A DNA stretch of 64,000 nt, taken from positions 123,426,670 to 123,490,669 of the forward strand of contig CP092863.1 of the NCBI GenBank assembly GCA_030710605.1. The letters are read 5' to 3'. This stretch comes from Cordylochernes scorpioides (Eukaryota; Arthropoda; Arachnida; Pseudoscorpiones; Chernetidae). A program made the translations under genes and the position numbers. The notes beneath the pieces were generated by a model. It had not been told where the DNA came from. It worked only from the letters and a program-made list of their open reading frames with translations, and ran no database searches. This document shows, in pieces, positions 50,545 through 62,131 of the stretch (the first letter of the stretch is position 1; each line of letters opens with the position of its first letter).

Positions 50545-52490
50545 CATTCAGAAAGACTTTTGCTCCAATTTAAGTCTCCCACATGTTGACTCCCTCTAAG
50601 ATAAAAATATCAGACCACCACCAAGCAACTGAGACAACTCAAACAAGACTTTTGCTCCAATCTAAGTCTCCCACACGCACTGCCCTCCTTAAGATCAGAA
50701 ATATCAGACCACCACCAAGCAACTGAGACAACTCAAACAAGACTTTTGCTCCAATCTAAGTCTCCCACGCGCTGCCCTCCTTAAGTTCAGAAATATCAGA
50801 CCACCACCAAGCAACTGAGACAACTCAAACAAGACTTTTGCTCCAATCTAAGTCTCCCACACGCACTGCCCTCCTTAAGATAAAAAATATCAGACCACCA
50901 CCAAGCAACTGAGACAACTCAAACAAGACTTTTGCTCCAATCTAAGTCTCCCACACGCACTGCCCTCCTTAAGATAAAAAATATCAGACCACCACCAAGC
51001 AACTGAGACAACTCAAACAAGACTTTTGCTCCAATCTAAGTCTCCCACACGCACTGCCCTCCTTAAGATAAAAAATATCAGACCACCACCAAGCAACTGA
51101 GACAACTCAAACAAGACTTTTGCTCCAATCTAAGTCTCCCACACGCACTGCCCTCCTTAAGATAAAAAATATCAGACCACCACCAAGCAACTGAGACAAC
51201 TCAAACAAGACTTTTGCTCCAATCTAAGTCTCCCACACGCACTGCCCTCCTTAAGATAAAAATATCAGACCACCACCAAGCAACTGAGACAACTCAAACA
51301 AGACTTTTGCTCCAATCTAAGTCTCCCACACGCTGCCCTCCTTAAGATAAAAAATATCAGACCACCACCAAGCAACTGAGACAACTCAAACAAGACTTTT
51401 GCTCCAATCTAAGTCTCCCACACGCACTGCCCTCCTTAAGATAAAAAATATCAGACCACCACCAAGCAACTGAGACAACTCAAACAAGACTTTTGCTCCA
51501 ATCTAAGTCTCCCACGCGCTGCCCTCCTTAAGATCAGAAATATCAGACCACCACCAAGCAACTGAGACAACTCAAACAAGACTTTTGCTCCAATCTAAGT
51601 CTCCCACACGCACTGCCCTCCTTAAGATAAAAAATATCAGACCACCACCAAGCAACTGAGACAACTCAAACAAGACTTTTGCTCCAATCTAAGTCTCCCA
51701 CGCGCTGCCCTCCTTAAGATCAGAAATATCAGACCACCACCAAGCAACTGAGACAACTCAAACAAGACTTTTGCTCCAATCTAAGTCTCCCACACGCTGC
51801 CCTCCTTAAGATAAAAAATATCAGACCACCACCAAGCAACTGAGACAACTCAAACAAGACTTTTGCTCCAATCTAAGTCTCCCACGCGCTGCCCTCCTTA
51901 AGATCAGAAATATCAGACCACCACCAAGCAACTGAGACAACTCAAACAAGACTTTTGCTCCAATCTAAGTCTCCCACGCGCTGCCCTCCTTAAGATCAGA
52001 AATATCAGACCACCACCAAGCAACTGAGACAACTCAAACAAGACTTTTGCTCCAATCTAAGTCTCCCACGCGCTGCCCTCCTTAAGATCAGAAATATCAG
52101 ACCACCACCAAGCAACTGAGACAACTCAAACAAGACTTTTGCTCCAATCTAAGTCTCCCACGCGCTGCCCTCCTTAAGATCAGAAATATCAGACCACCAC
52201 CAAGCAACTGAGACAACTCAAACAAGACTTTTGCTCCAATCTAAGTCTCCCACGCGCTGCCCTCCTTAAGATCAGAAATATCAGACCACCACCAAGCAAC
52301 TGAGACAACTCAAACAAGACTTTTGCTCCAATCTAAGTCTCCCACGCGCTGCCCTCCTTAAGATCAGAAATATCAGACCACCACCAAGCAACTGAGACAA
52401 CTCAAACAAGACTTTTACTCCAATTTAAGTCTCCCACATGCACTGCCCTCCTTAAGATAAAAAATATCAGACCACCACCAAGCAAGCTGA
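50545..52490 (+). repeat. 92-97 bp satellite, 21 units
   Basis: The unit holds CAGACCACCACCAAGCAACT, GAGACAACTCAAACAAGACT and TTGCTCCAATCTAAGTCTCC. Two variants differ in the spacer: CACACGCACTGCCC with AAGATAAAAAATATCAG, and CACGCGCTGCCC with AAGATCAGAAATATCAG. The first dominates the left half, the second fills the right half (last seven full units), and hybrids lie between. Edge units are diverged. No frame is preserved. Confidence 0.95.
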
Positions 52491-52860
52491 CAAGACTTTG
52501 CGCCACACGCAGCCAACATTTTCCCACGCTGCTGTCTCAGGTTGGAGTGGCGGTGAGCAACAAGATAAATGGCCCACTCCTCTTCTTTTTTTCTCCAAAC
52601 TCTCCTTGTGTCCTTCCAAAACAGCAACAAGTTTCTTTCCTTCTCAGCTCCCACCCTCTCTTAATTTTCCACCAAATATCTCCATCAATGGGGTTTAAAA
52701 GGGCTAAATTATAAGAGAAGCCCATAAAAACTTAATGACAACATTTTTATTATAGTGAAACTATGTGCCGTGATAACAGTAATCAATAAAGAGCTGCATG
52801 CTCTTACTGAAACAGCACAAACATTTCAATAATTTGGATTTGGTCTTGATTGTAATCTAC
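52491..52860. other. Unassigned sequence right of the satellite
   Basis: C/T-rich on the plus strand, with overlapping open frames of 62-79 codons in both directions but no splice-supported exon. Confidence 0.3.
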
Positions 52861-53168
52861 ACTCATGTACAAACCTTGATGTAGTGGAATTCTTTGATAT
52901 TGCCAGTCATCTATATATATATTTTTTAAAGGAGACAGAGGTTGTTCACACTTGGTTATCTCGTGTGTCTTCAATAAAGGTCACTGTAATATCTTTCAGA
53001 GTTATTGTCTCAATCTCGATATACATGCTGAAAGGTACAACTTCCTCAAGTTTTGTCCATGAGTGTATATTGGTTATCTCGTATGTCTTCAATAAAGGTC
53101 ACTGTAATATCTTTCAGAGTTATTGTCTGAATACTGATAAACATGCTGAAAGGTATAACTTCCGGTAA
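52861..53168 (+). repeat. 118-bp repeat, about two units in a MITE
   Basis: CACTCATGTACAAACCTTGA at the left MITE end, then units from TTGGTTATCTCGTGTGTCTT. It is cut by a PAL repeat at 53165 and continues at 53392 (GGTATAACTTCCTTTAAGTT), showing PAL inserted into it. Confidence 0.75.
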
Positions 53169-53391
53169 GGCACAATTTGGATTATAGATTATAAACACAA
53201 GGTAATAAGACCAAATTGAAATGAATAAATAGTGTGTGACATTTCAGTAACAGCGTTTTTACAATTTTCAGACAACAATGTCACAAAACAATCTTCAGAT
53301 TCAGTACTTTTGTCTGAAGATGGTAACAACGCTGTTACCAAAACGTCACACACTATTTATTTATTTGGATTTGGTCTTAATACCTTGTGAG
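53165..53391. repeat. PAL repeat inserted into a 118-bp unit
   Basis: The flanking 118-bp unit is rejoined if PAL is removed (GAAAGGTATAACTTCC | GAGGTATAACTTCC), giving a short repeated flank, GGTATAACTTCC, that looks like a target duplication. Confidence 0.7.
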
Positions 53392-53664
53392 GTATAACTT
53401 CCTTTAAGTTTTGTCTCCATGAGTGTATTTGTTATATTACCTTGTGCTTGTGTCCATTTAATACAATCACAATATTTCATCGATAAATACTGGAAGACAA
53501 TTTCAATAAAGAAGCAGCTACTGGAGCCACTGTTTTATCAGGGAACTGGGCCAAACTTCCTCTCCTAATCATCTTTCTTAGAACCAACTCTCCACTGTCA
53601 CCATTTTGTTCTTTTACTTACCCCAATGGGGAGAGAGCAAATACTTGTGAAATTATAGCTAGAA

Positions 53665-53880
53665 GAAAAATAAGACCTAATCCAAATAAATAGTGTGTGA
53701 CGTTTCGGCAACAGCGTTGTTATCATCAGACACAAAAGAAAAAAATGATTATTATAAGAATTATTCTTTTGTTTGATGATGGTAACAATGCTGTTACCGA
53801 AATGTCACACACTTAATTTATTTGGATCAGGTCTTATTTTTCTTTGAAATTTACAATTCTAATTGTGCTTTATCATACAT
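53665..53880. repeat. PAL repeat (variant B)
   Basis: GACGTTTCGGCAACAGCGTT left, GATGATGGTAACAATGCTGT and TACCGAAATGTCACAC right. Confidence 0.65.
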
Positions 53881-54099
53881 GTGGAATTCAAAGCTTGGGA
53901 GACATTTATGGAAAAAGATTCATTCTAAAGAAGAAGAAAGACAAAAAAAATTATGGGTATCAATTAAAAATGTTGCATTGAACACTTTTTTTTTCCTGAA
54001 GAAAAAAAATTGTTTTAATGATCCCCTGAATCTCTACCAAGATTATAAATTTAATCCATGAATTTAGTTTCCATCACCTTTTGTATAATTACAGTAGAA

Positions 54100-54366
54100 C
54101 TAATCCTGAGTTCAACTGACCCAGTTGATGGACCTCAGCAATGGTCCCACTCCAGGAATACGGAGGAGCTGTGTCTGTACTCATGTTAGAGTCAGCAGCA
54201 AAGGCTTCCATGTTAGGAATGGCTCAAACTACAGGCAAAGTCAGACTTTCACCAAAGTGTACCTGGATCATGGTGCAATGATCAACAAAAGCTGCACCCC
54301 TATACCCCATTCCATGAGATCATGAACTCATGTAAAACTTTACACAAGGGGATAAGAAACAACAAC
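54100..54366 (+). mobile_element. LINE type 3 3' end
   Basis: GTCCCACTCCAGGAATACGG, CACCAAAGTGTACCTGGATC, CCTATACCCCATTCCATGAG and tail GGGGATAAGAAACAACAACA. A 66-codon frame ([18 protein letters not shown]...) recurs in other copies but does not reach known domains. Confidence 0.6.
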
Positions 54367-54370
54367 AAAA

Positions 54371-54544
54371 CAGTAGAACTTCCACGAGAGAATACTCTCA
54401 CTAGAGGACACCTCTCTACAAAGGACAGTTTACATTGGCAAAATGACCATATTTACTATTATCAACTCTCTGGTAAGAGGACATCTCTACCTAAAGGACA
54501 CTTTGGCTCTGCAACTAGCTGTCCTTTACAGGGAGGTTTTACTG
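54371..54544. mobile_element. Pogo-type MITE next to the LINE tail
   Basis: CAGTAGAACTTCCACGAGAG to AGGGAGGTTTTACTG. Confidence 0.7.
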
Positions 54545-54746
54545 TATGTAATGCGATAATAAAAATGTTGCATTGAACACTTTTTTTCCCTGAAGAAAAA
54601 AATTTGCTTTAAGAGAGTCCCCCCATATCTTACAAAAAAAAAAAAAGTCTAACCCTGCCTGTTGGATCCTGTTATTTCTAAATTCAATATTTATTTTTAT
54701 GAAAATTAATCCTAAATTTAATTATTATATATATATATATATAAAA

Positions 54747-55448
54747 CTAGCCGAATGACCCAAGCAACGCCCGGGTTTTACCCGATTAAATGTTTTTATT
54801 CAAATACTATTCGTTACAATCATAAATTGGCACCATGGATGTCACTCTTGTGAAACGTCCCGCTCCAAACTTTGTGTCTGAGAAGCGATATTTTTATAGA
54901 GAGATGATCTGGCTTTGTGTCTTCTGCTCGAATGAATTTTTTTATGTGAGAATTTTGTTCCTGCATACAAAAAAAAAATGAACTGGCTTCACCCGTGGTC
55001 CCTGCTTTTTGGAATTTTTCCCGATATAAACATGATACAGCAATATTGTCATCATCATTTTCTGACTAAAAAAACAATTATTTTTGCCCAGAACCTGTCA
55101 ATTTCATTTTTTATTGGCTAAAAATCCGATAAATATCTTCCAAATTTTTCTCTATGTCCTGTCAAAACACGTTTTACATGTACATTAGGTCAGCTGATAT
55201 TACCTCCCATCTTCACCGCTTGAGGCGCTGCTTGCGAGCGAAAAGGCAAATTTGCAACGCAATTTGCAAATAACTCAGATAATATTCGGGATAGAGGCCT
55301 GAAATTTTCACTATAAGTTTTTCCAGCTTCTACTATATATACTGTTAAAATTTCAGTCAGATTAGTTACGTATTGTGGACGTGTATAGCCAACATAGGAA
55401 CAAACACACATACATACATACATACACTGACTTTTATATATATAGGGA
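54747..55448 (-). mobile_element. Helitron with a different 5' half (about 0.7 kb)
   Basis: The minus-strand 3' end (CGGGCGTTGCTTGGGTCATT, CGGCTAG, host T) and about 300 bp inward match the 26-kb copy. The 5' part (TCCCTATATATATAAAAGTC ... (GTAT)n) is unrelated. The exact 5' end is uncertain by 2-3 bases. A minus frame (55190-55423) has no known domain. Confidence 0.78.
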
Positions 55449-55559
55449 CTAGGTGAGTGACCCTGCTCTGGCCTGGTAGTACCCGGGTGGAAATTTCTCC
55501 AATTTACTGCTACTCATTACTGCTGGGCAGTGAGAACATGTCGCAAATTACAAGGTAAT

Positions 55560-55640
55560 TTGACCAAATCCAAATAAATTATTGTAGTTCTAATCTATAA
55601 TCCAAATTGTACCTTATCATGTCTCAAATTGTATTATTCT
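55560..55640. repeat. PAL fragment
   Basis: GACCAAATCCAAATAAATTA and outer end CAAATTGTACCTTATCA only. Confidence 0.5.
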
Positions 55641-55644
55641 GGGC

Positions 55645-55972
55645 TAGGACTTCTTCTTCTTTCTTATCTCCACACTGGGTGAAGTAGAATGCGTCTGCCT
55701 TTGTCATTAAGACTGGGAGCACTACTCAGTGGTAGGCCACTGACTTAGCTCCAAAAGAAATGGCCACCTCTGACATGAGGAACAGATGCCATGTGCAGCC
55801 GCTCCTAGCATGGAGTACAAACACTGCTCATCCTGTATCCCAGGATTAGGAGACCTTACAGGGTACTATCAGCCGGGCCAGCTGAGCCCAGGTTTTTTAG
55901 TGAGCTTGTTACTGCTCCCCCTCTTCCTTTTTCATCCGGGCTTGGGACCGGCAAAGGCGGAGTTTGGGATAG
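55645..55972 (-). mobile_element. LINE type 4 3' end
   Basis: Inverse orientation: TCTTTCTTATCTCCACACTG ... GGGACCGGCAAAGGCGGAG. Confidence 0.62.
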
Positions 55973-56084
55973 GACTACTTGCAGTAAATGAAAATAATAA
56001 TCACACTTTAAAAAAATATATATATCTGAACCTATGTGAAAATAACCTAGTGTATCGATTCACTCAGCAACCTGTTATTATCAG

Positions 56085-56395
56085 TGGGATAAACTTCTGT
56101 CTGAAGATGGTAACAATGCTGTTACCGAAACGTCACACACTATTTATTTATTTGGTCTTAATACCTTGTGTTTATACATTAGATATTAGGTTAGTTTCAG
56201 ATCAATTAAATTAAGGTTAAAGTTTCATTAGGTTAGTTTTAGTTGGGTTAAATTAGGTTAGTTTAGGATAAGGTGCAATTTGTGGGTGTGTGAATTATAA
56301 AAATTAGAAACACAAAAGTGAGATAAGACCAAATCTAAATAATTAAATAGGGTGTAACAATGTTGTTACTGAAATTTCCCGCTATTTATTTATTT
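56085..56395. repeat. PAL single arm and diverged copy
   Basis: GTCTGAAGATGGTAACAATG, CTGTTACCGAAACGTCACAC (56098-56140), a run of TTAGGTTAG-like words, then a diverged palindrome at 56270-56410. Confidence 0.55.
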
Positions 56396-56399
56396 AGAT

Positions 56400-56650
56400 T
56401 TGGTCTATAATAAAAGAAAATAAGACCTAATCCAAATAATTTATTAGTGTGTGACGTTTCGGCAACAGCATTGTCACCATCATCAGACAAAAGAATAAAT
56501 GCATAAATAATGCATAAATGCATTTATTCTTTTGTCTGATGATGATGGTGACAATGTTGTTGCTGAAACGTCACACACTAATATATTATTTGGATTAGGT
56601 CTTATTTTCTTTTATTATAATCGATAATCCAAATTGTGCTTTATCACTTT
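56400..56650. repeat. PAL repeat (variant B) with near-complete hammerhead-like arms
   Basis: Left arm (minus): GTCTGATGATGGTGACAATG, CTGTTGCCGAAACGTCACAC. Right arm (plus): GTCTGATGATGATGGTGACA ... GTTGCTGAAACGTCACAC. The core CTGATGA, a 6-bp hairpin stem and GAAA with CGTC follow the hammerhead order, with one extra T before the stem. In this variant both stem strands differ from variant A (GGTGAC/GTTGCC against GGTAAC/GTTACC) and still pair through G-T wobbles. Confidence 0.7.
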
Positions 56651-56854
56651 ATCATTAGATTTGGTCTTATTATCTTGGGTAACTTATTTTAGGTTTAATT
56701 ATTTAAAATTTTCATTTTTTAATTAAAAAAAAAACTTATCAACTTTTAAAACTATTTTAATTTAATTATATAAGGTAAAATTTAAAAAGCTATGTGAAAA
56801 TTATACATGATAAAGCTCTTTTGGTTACATTTTGCCAAAAAATCTCCCCACATT

Positions 56855-56960
56855 TTTACTAAATAGCAAACTCTCTGGCAAGAGGACACCTTTATTTAAA
56901 GGAAACTTTGGCTCTGTAACTAGGTGTTGTCCTTTACAGAGAAATAGTTCTACTGTATCA
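56855..56960. mobile_element. Pogo-type MITE, right half
   Basis: TTTTTACTAAATAGCAAACT ... AGAAATAGTTCTACTGTA. Confidence 0.5.
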
Positions 56961-56989
56961 GCCAAATAAAGCAGCTAATTTTCAATCAA

Positions 56990-57150
56990 CACAAGGTAAT
57001 AAGACCAAATCCAAATAAATAAATAAATAGTGTGTGACGTTTCGGTAACAGTGTTGTTACCGAAATGTCACACACTATTTATTTATTTGGATTTGGTCTT
57101 ATTACCTTGTGTTTATAATCTATAATCCAAATTGTGCCTTATTAATTTTC
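56990..57150. repeat. PAL repeat, minimal palindrome
   Basis: The two arms meet at the stem: GTGACGTTTCGGTAACAGTG / TTGTTACCGAAATGTCACAC with no spacer, the shortest complete form here. Confidence 0.7.
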
Positions 57151-57244
57151 AATCAGAGATCTAAACAATGAGAAAGACACAAAAGGTCTACCCTAAAATC
57201 AACCATTTTAGCCTCTTGCAAAGGCTTACATTACTTATGATGTT

Positions 57245-57600
57245 CAAACTCGGCCTTTGCCTGTCCCAAGCCCGGATGAAAAAGGAGGAAGGGGAGCAGT
57301 AACAAGCTCACTAAAAACCTGGGTTCAGCTGGCCCGGCTGATAGTACACTGTAAGGACTCCAGGGATACAGGATGAGCAGCATTTGTATTCCATGTTAGG
57401 AGCGGCTGCACATGGCGTCTGTTCCTCATGTCAGAGGCGGCCATTTATTTTGGAGCTAAGTCGGCCTGCCACTGAGTAGCGCTCCCAGTTATAATGACAA
57501 AGGCAGACGCATTCTACTTCACCCAGTCATGATGGTTGTCAGCTCTACAAGCTTGATACCCTAATATGATTGAGTGGAGATAAGAAAGAAGAAGACTTAT
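57245..57600 (+). mobile_element. LINE type 4 3' end
   Basis: CTCGGCCTTTGCCTGTCCCA to GCTCTACAAGCTTGATACCC and TTGAGTGGAGATAAGAAAGA. Confidence 0.62.
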
Positions 57601-57639
57601 GATGTTCAAGTAGGAATGAGTTGATCTATGGAATCTTAG

Positions 57640-57850
57640 GGATACAAGAGGAACTGTGTCTATACCCATGTTAGAGTTGACAGCAAAGGCTTCTGTTTCC
57701 AAGGAACGGCCTCAAATTACTCTTAAGACTTTCACCAAAGTGTGCCTGGATCATTGTGCCATGATCAACGAAATTTGCACCTCTACACCCCCATTCTATG
57801 AGATCAGCATGGAATTTATGTAATCTTTACACAAGGGGATAAGAAAGCTT
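57640..57850 (+). mobile_element. LINE type 3 3' end
   Basis: AGAGGAACTGTGTCTATACC ... CACCAAAGTGTGCCTGGATC ... TTTACACAAGGGGATAAGAA. Confidence 0.55.
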
Positions 57851-57859
57851 CTTCTTGAT

Positions 57860-58065
57860 AAGGCACAATTTGGATTATAGATTATAAATACAAGGTAATA
57901 AGACCAAATAAATAAATAGTGTGTGACATTTCAGTAACAGCGTTGTTACCATCTTCAGACAAAAGTACTGAATGAGAAATTTTACCACAGCATGTTTTAA
58001 ATAGTTATTGCTATCAAGTGTGTAAACAAGAATTAGATTTGGTCTTATTACCTTGTGTTTAAAAG
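57860..58065. repeat. PAL repeat (variant A), one arm plus centre
   Basis: Outer end TAAGGCACAATTTGGATTAT, AGACCAAATAAATAAATAGT, core GTAACAGCGTTGTTACC, centre AATGAGAAATTTTACCACAG ... TGTGTAAACAAG. This is the reference order for the family. Confidence 0.7.
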
Positions 58066-58074
58066 CTTATTCTT

Positions 58075-58190
58075 CTTCTTTCTTATCTCCACTTAATCAT
58101 AATAGGGTATCAAGCTTGTAAAGCTTATTAATGGTGTCTTTTGGGGATGAGTAGAGCTCATTAATAGATGAGTCAGAGGATAAGAAACAA
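58075..58190 (-). mobile_element. LINE type 1 extreme 3' end
   Basis: (GAA)n tail and last codons on the minus strand, followed by an (AAC)n tail piece. Confidence 0.55.
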
Positions 58191-58199
58191 CAACATGTT

Positions 58200-60220
58200 A
58201 AAAATTCAGGAAATTAGTAAAAAGTTAGTTAACTTTGGTGGTGAGGAGGTTTCTAAAGTAGTGCCAAGATATGAAACTACCTCCCTGATGATTGGCCTAT
58301 ACATGGGAAAATAGTTCCATTTAAAAAAAAAAAACTAAACTAAGTTAACCTAATTTAATTTATCTGAAACTAACCTAACTATTGATACACTCTGTAGCAT
58401 CTGTATTCAGGCTAAATATTGGTAATCACCTAAACTAAGAATCCTAAAGTTTATTGCTTTAGAAAAAAAAAAAAAAACTTAGTTAAGAAGAAAAAAAAAA
58501 AGGTTATTATGAAGAAAACAAAATGATTATAGGCTCAAAACACTAATATAAACATTAACACTTACATATCAAAATATCTTCAAAAATTTTAGTTAGGCTT
58601 CAATCTAAAAAATAATTATAATATCATAAAAATAAAAGCTTAATTATACAAGATAAGATTTTAAAAAAATTAAGGCAAAAGTAATGTTTCTGTATGATTT
58701 AGAAATTAAAATAGGTTAAAAAAGCAAAGTGTAAATACATCATCTAAATATTGTTAGAATAGCCATGTCAAATTGGTTACTTAATCTTCTGCAAATATTT
58801 GCTTTTATATTTTGGATGCCATTATTTGCCTAAAGTGTTTACCCTACCTCATCTTTAAAACTGTGTCAAGGCTTATTTATGCAAAATATTTACCTATTAT
58901 ATAAAAAATATTGTTTCGGTTGAATATGAATTAATATTTCTATAGACTAATATAGTTATATGTCAACATATATATTCGGCTCGGTGTTTTGAAACTAAAG
59001 AAAAAAAAAATTGAGCATATATGAGTAGAAAAGATAAGATTTCTAAATTACATTTAATCTAAAATGACTAGTATTCTTAAGTATTTGTGTATTTAAGAAG
59101 AAATGGAAGTATACGTACATTTTCAAGTAAATACAAATTTCAATTTTTTTTTTCCTTCTGTGTATAAACGCTTAAAATGCGAAACAAGGATGGTCAATAT
59201 ATATGACTTACTAATAAATGATACCTAAAGGCACTGAGCATATTGTAAATCCCAATATAAAATGTATATAAAAATATAAATGTATCAAAAGCACCTTTTA
59301 ATTAAAAATAATTACAAATATTGACTAAAAACATTAGAACAAGAGTCAAAAACCGTTAGATTGTTGTTGTTGTTGATTGACACCTCTCTAAGTGAGTATT
59401 AAATTCTCAACAAATAAATGAATATTTCCTTTTCTAAAAATAGCCTAATATTACTTTAAAATATATCACTCAATCGTAATTAATTATTAAGAAATAATAT
59501 TACCAAAATATTTTTCGGAATTATATGTTTTTTTTCTATCACAATATTTTATTGTAAAAAAAAAATCTATGATAGTTCTCTTTTACTTTTGTTCCATAAA
59601 CCAGGTTAATATGATTTTTCTAGTTCTGTTGAAACTTAATATTTATAGTTATAATAATATTTTTCAAAGCAATATTAAAGAAAAGTCCATTTTGAGAAAA
59701 TCCTAGTATTAAAAAAAAATTAAATGTAAATACAGGTCCCAAAGTGATAAATCCTCCAAAAGCTCAAATCCAATATTAAATTTATGCTAAATGCCTTTGT
59801 TAATTTATAATAATTATTCAAACACACATATCAAGTGAGTAGATTTTCGCTCTTTCTAATTAAACTACTTCAGAAGTTATTGAATATACTTATTGTAAAA
59901 AGAGTTTACGTGAAATTATGAGAGTATTTGTAACATTTGGGTAACTTAGGCTCCTGTGAGATCGCTATGAGATCCATAGTTGGAAAACTGTCCAGTCGTG
60001 TTAAAAGAGAACTTTCTATGGAGTGTGACTGTCAGATATCGCTGTAGTTGAAATGCTGAGTAGTTGAAAAGAACATGCTTCTCCTTTTGACTTGATGTAG
60101 AAATATAAGAACACCTTCGAGATGTTTATATACCCACAAATCACCCAAAACCCTACCCAATCTAATCATGTCCCATCCCTCACCCTCAAATCTGCAGAGC
60201 TCTGATGAGTGTGAAGTGTA
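58200..60220. other. AT-rich stretch without recognisable genes
   Basis: Long runs of A/T and short words only. From 59930 it becomes GC-richer and shares vocabulary with the inverted repeat that follows (CTAATCATGTCCCATCCC). No exon, RNA gene or element terminus seen. Confidence 0.5.
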
Positions 60221-60224
60221 GATG

Positions 60225-62131
60225 TGTTAGGACACCTCGTGACCATAGTATGCCAAAATAACCCAGAAGCCCACATAACCTAACCATGTCCCACCTTTGT
60301 CCATCTAAGCCGCAAACCTCAGTAATTTTGAGATGTAGAGATAGAGCCTTGACAACAACAAACCAGAGTCCAAGATAGACTCAGACACCCCATCCTGTAG
60401 TCAAGCCACTGGCCTATGGTGTGTAGGGACACCACTCATTCTCAATAATTATTCTAGAAAATGTATATTCAATTTGTATATTTTATTTTTGGTTATAATT
60501 GATAGTTTAGAAATTATAATCTTTTTGTAAAAATATTTGTTATCATCATCAATTATGTTGTTGCCTTCGAATTGTAAACAAACTTTGTATATAAAGACAT
60601 TTTAAATATAAGTAATTGAATTAATATGTGTGAAGAAAAATAAATTGTTTAATTATTCAAAGTTGTAATAATTGAGCCTCAAGAAATGCCCACACAGGTG
60701 CATGACTCGACTCCACCAGTACCAAGACAGACTCCAGCATGTCTATGGGCAAGCCACAAGCTCATGGTGGTTGTTAAAATCACCATCTTCATGCAGAACA
60801 CCAGCTCCACCACGAGCCCTGAACCTTTCCCAAGCTGATTCCAAGACGTCCAGATCTTACAATATTAATTATATTTTTTATTCACTATTTTCTAATCTTT
60901 TATTTTTTTGTGAATTTTTCTTTAATATAATTTATATATTTAATTTATTATTATTTTTTAAAAAGAAACTTTTTTTATTATTTTCACAGAAAGAAGGGTG
61001 ATGATAGTCTTGGAGGAGTGAGGCCAGCAATTCTGGGGGCAAAGAAGTGGGATATTTTGATACTTACAAAACAGTTAGATTTTTTTTCTTGAGAAGCTGA
61101 GGATTTGGAGTTGCTGAGAACTCAGGCCGCTGGCTGCGGCCTTAGCCGCCCTTTTTCGAATCCTGGACTTGGGTGGCTGGATGTCGAGGTAGGTGGGGAG
61201 ATATGGGATTTTGGCATGATAGGCTTTTTTTGTGTTAAAAAAAGTACAATTTCAATGTACATCAGAGGGTATATAAAAACAAAAAAAAAACTAAATAATA
61301 TGACGCGTATATAAGATTAAAAAAAGGATTAAAAACTATATAAGGTTAAAATATGGAGAAGTTTAATATACATATAAATATAAACACACACACAAAAAAA
61401 AGGCCCATCATGCCAAAATCCCATATCTCCCCACCTACCTTGACATCCAGCCACCCAAGTCCAAGATTTGAAAAAGGGCGGCTTAGGCCGCAACCAGCGG
61501 CCTGAGCCCTCAGCAACTCCCAGTCCTCAGCTTCTCAAGAAAAAAATCTAACGGTTTTGTAAGTATCAAAATATCCCGCTTTTTTGCCCCCAGTGTTGCT
61601 GGACCCCCCCCCCCCCCCCCCCCCCCCCCCCAAGGCTATCATCACCCTTCTTTCTGTGAAAATAAAAAAAGTTTCTTTAAAAAATAATAATAAATTAAAT
61701 ATATAAATTATTAAGGAAAATTCACAAAAATAAAAGATTAGAAAATATTGAATAAAAAATATAATTAATATTGTAAGATCTGGGCATCTTGATCAGCTTG
61801 GGAAAGGTTCAGGGCTCGTGGTGGAGCTGGTGTTCTGCATGAAGATGGTGATTTTAACAACCACCATGAGCTTGTGGCTTGCCCATAGGCATGCTAGAGT
61901 CTGTCTTGGTACTGGTGGAGTTGAGTCAAGCACCATAGGCCAGTGGCTTGACTACAGGATGGGGTGTCTGACTCTGGCTTGTTGTTGTCAAGGCGAAGGT
62001 GGCCTTAGGCTCCATCTCTACATCTCAAAATCACTGAGGTTTGCAGCTTAGATGGACAAAGGTGGGACATGGTTAGGTTAGGTGGAGTTCTGGGTGATTT
62101 TGGCATACTATGGTCACGAGGTGTCCTAACA
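60225..62131. repeat. Large inverted repeat, arms of about 0.73 kb
   Basis: The left arm (60225-60421 plus 60697-61225) reappears inverted at 61403-62131: GTTAGGACACCTCGTGACCA / GGTCACGAGGTGTCCTAAC at the outer ends and GGGAGATATGGGATTTTGGC / GCCAAAATCCCATATCTCCC at the inner ends, around a 177-bp AT-rich loop. The left arm holds a solo LTR absent from the right. A run of about 31 C (61603-61633) interrupts the right arm. Frames inside have no domain. Confidence 0.88.
60422..60696 (+). mobile_element. Solo LTR (275 bp)
   Basis: Starts TGTAGGGACACC and ends TGCCCACACA, with GGTG on both sides (60418-60421 and 60697-60700). It contains a TATA motif (GTATATAAAG) and AATAAA. The empty site is preserved in the right arm of the inverted repeat. 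It does not match the LTRs of elements A or B. Confidence 0.78.

Noticed and set aside
52415..52725. Minus-strand ORFs of 62-79 codons as an upstream cytospin exon
   Set aside because: No acceptor/donor pair in phase, no coiled-coil character and no resemblance to the family.
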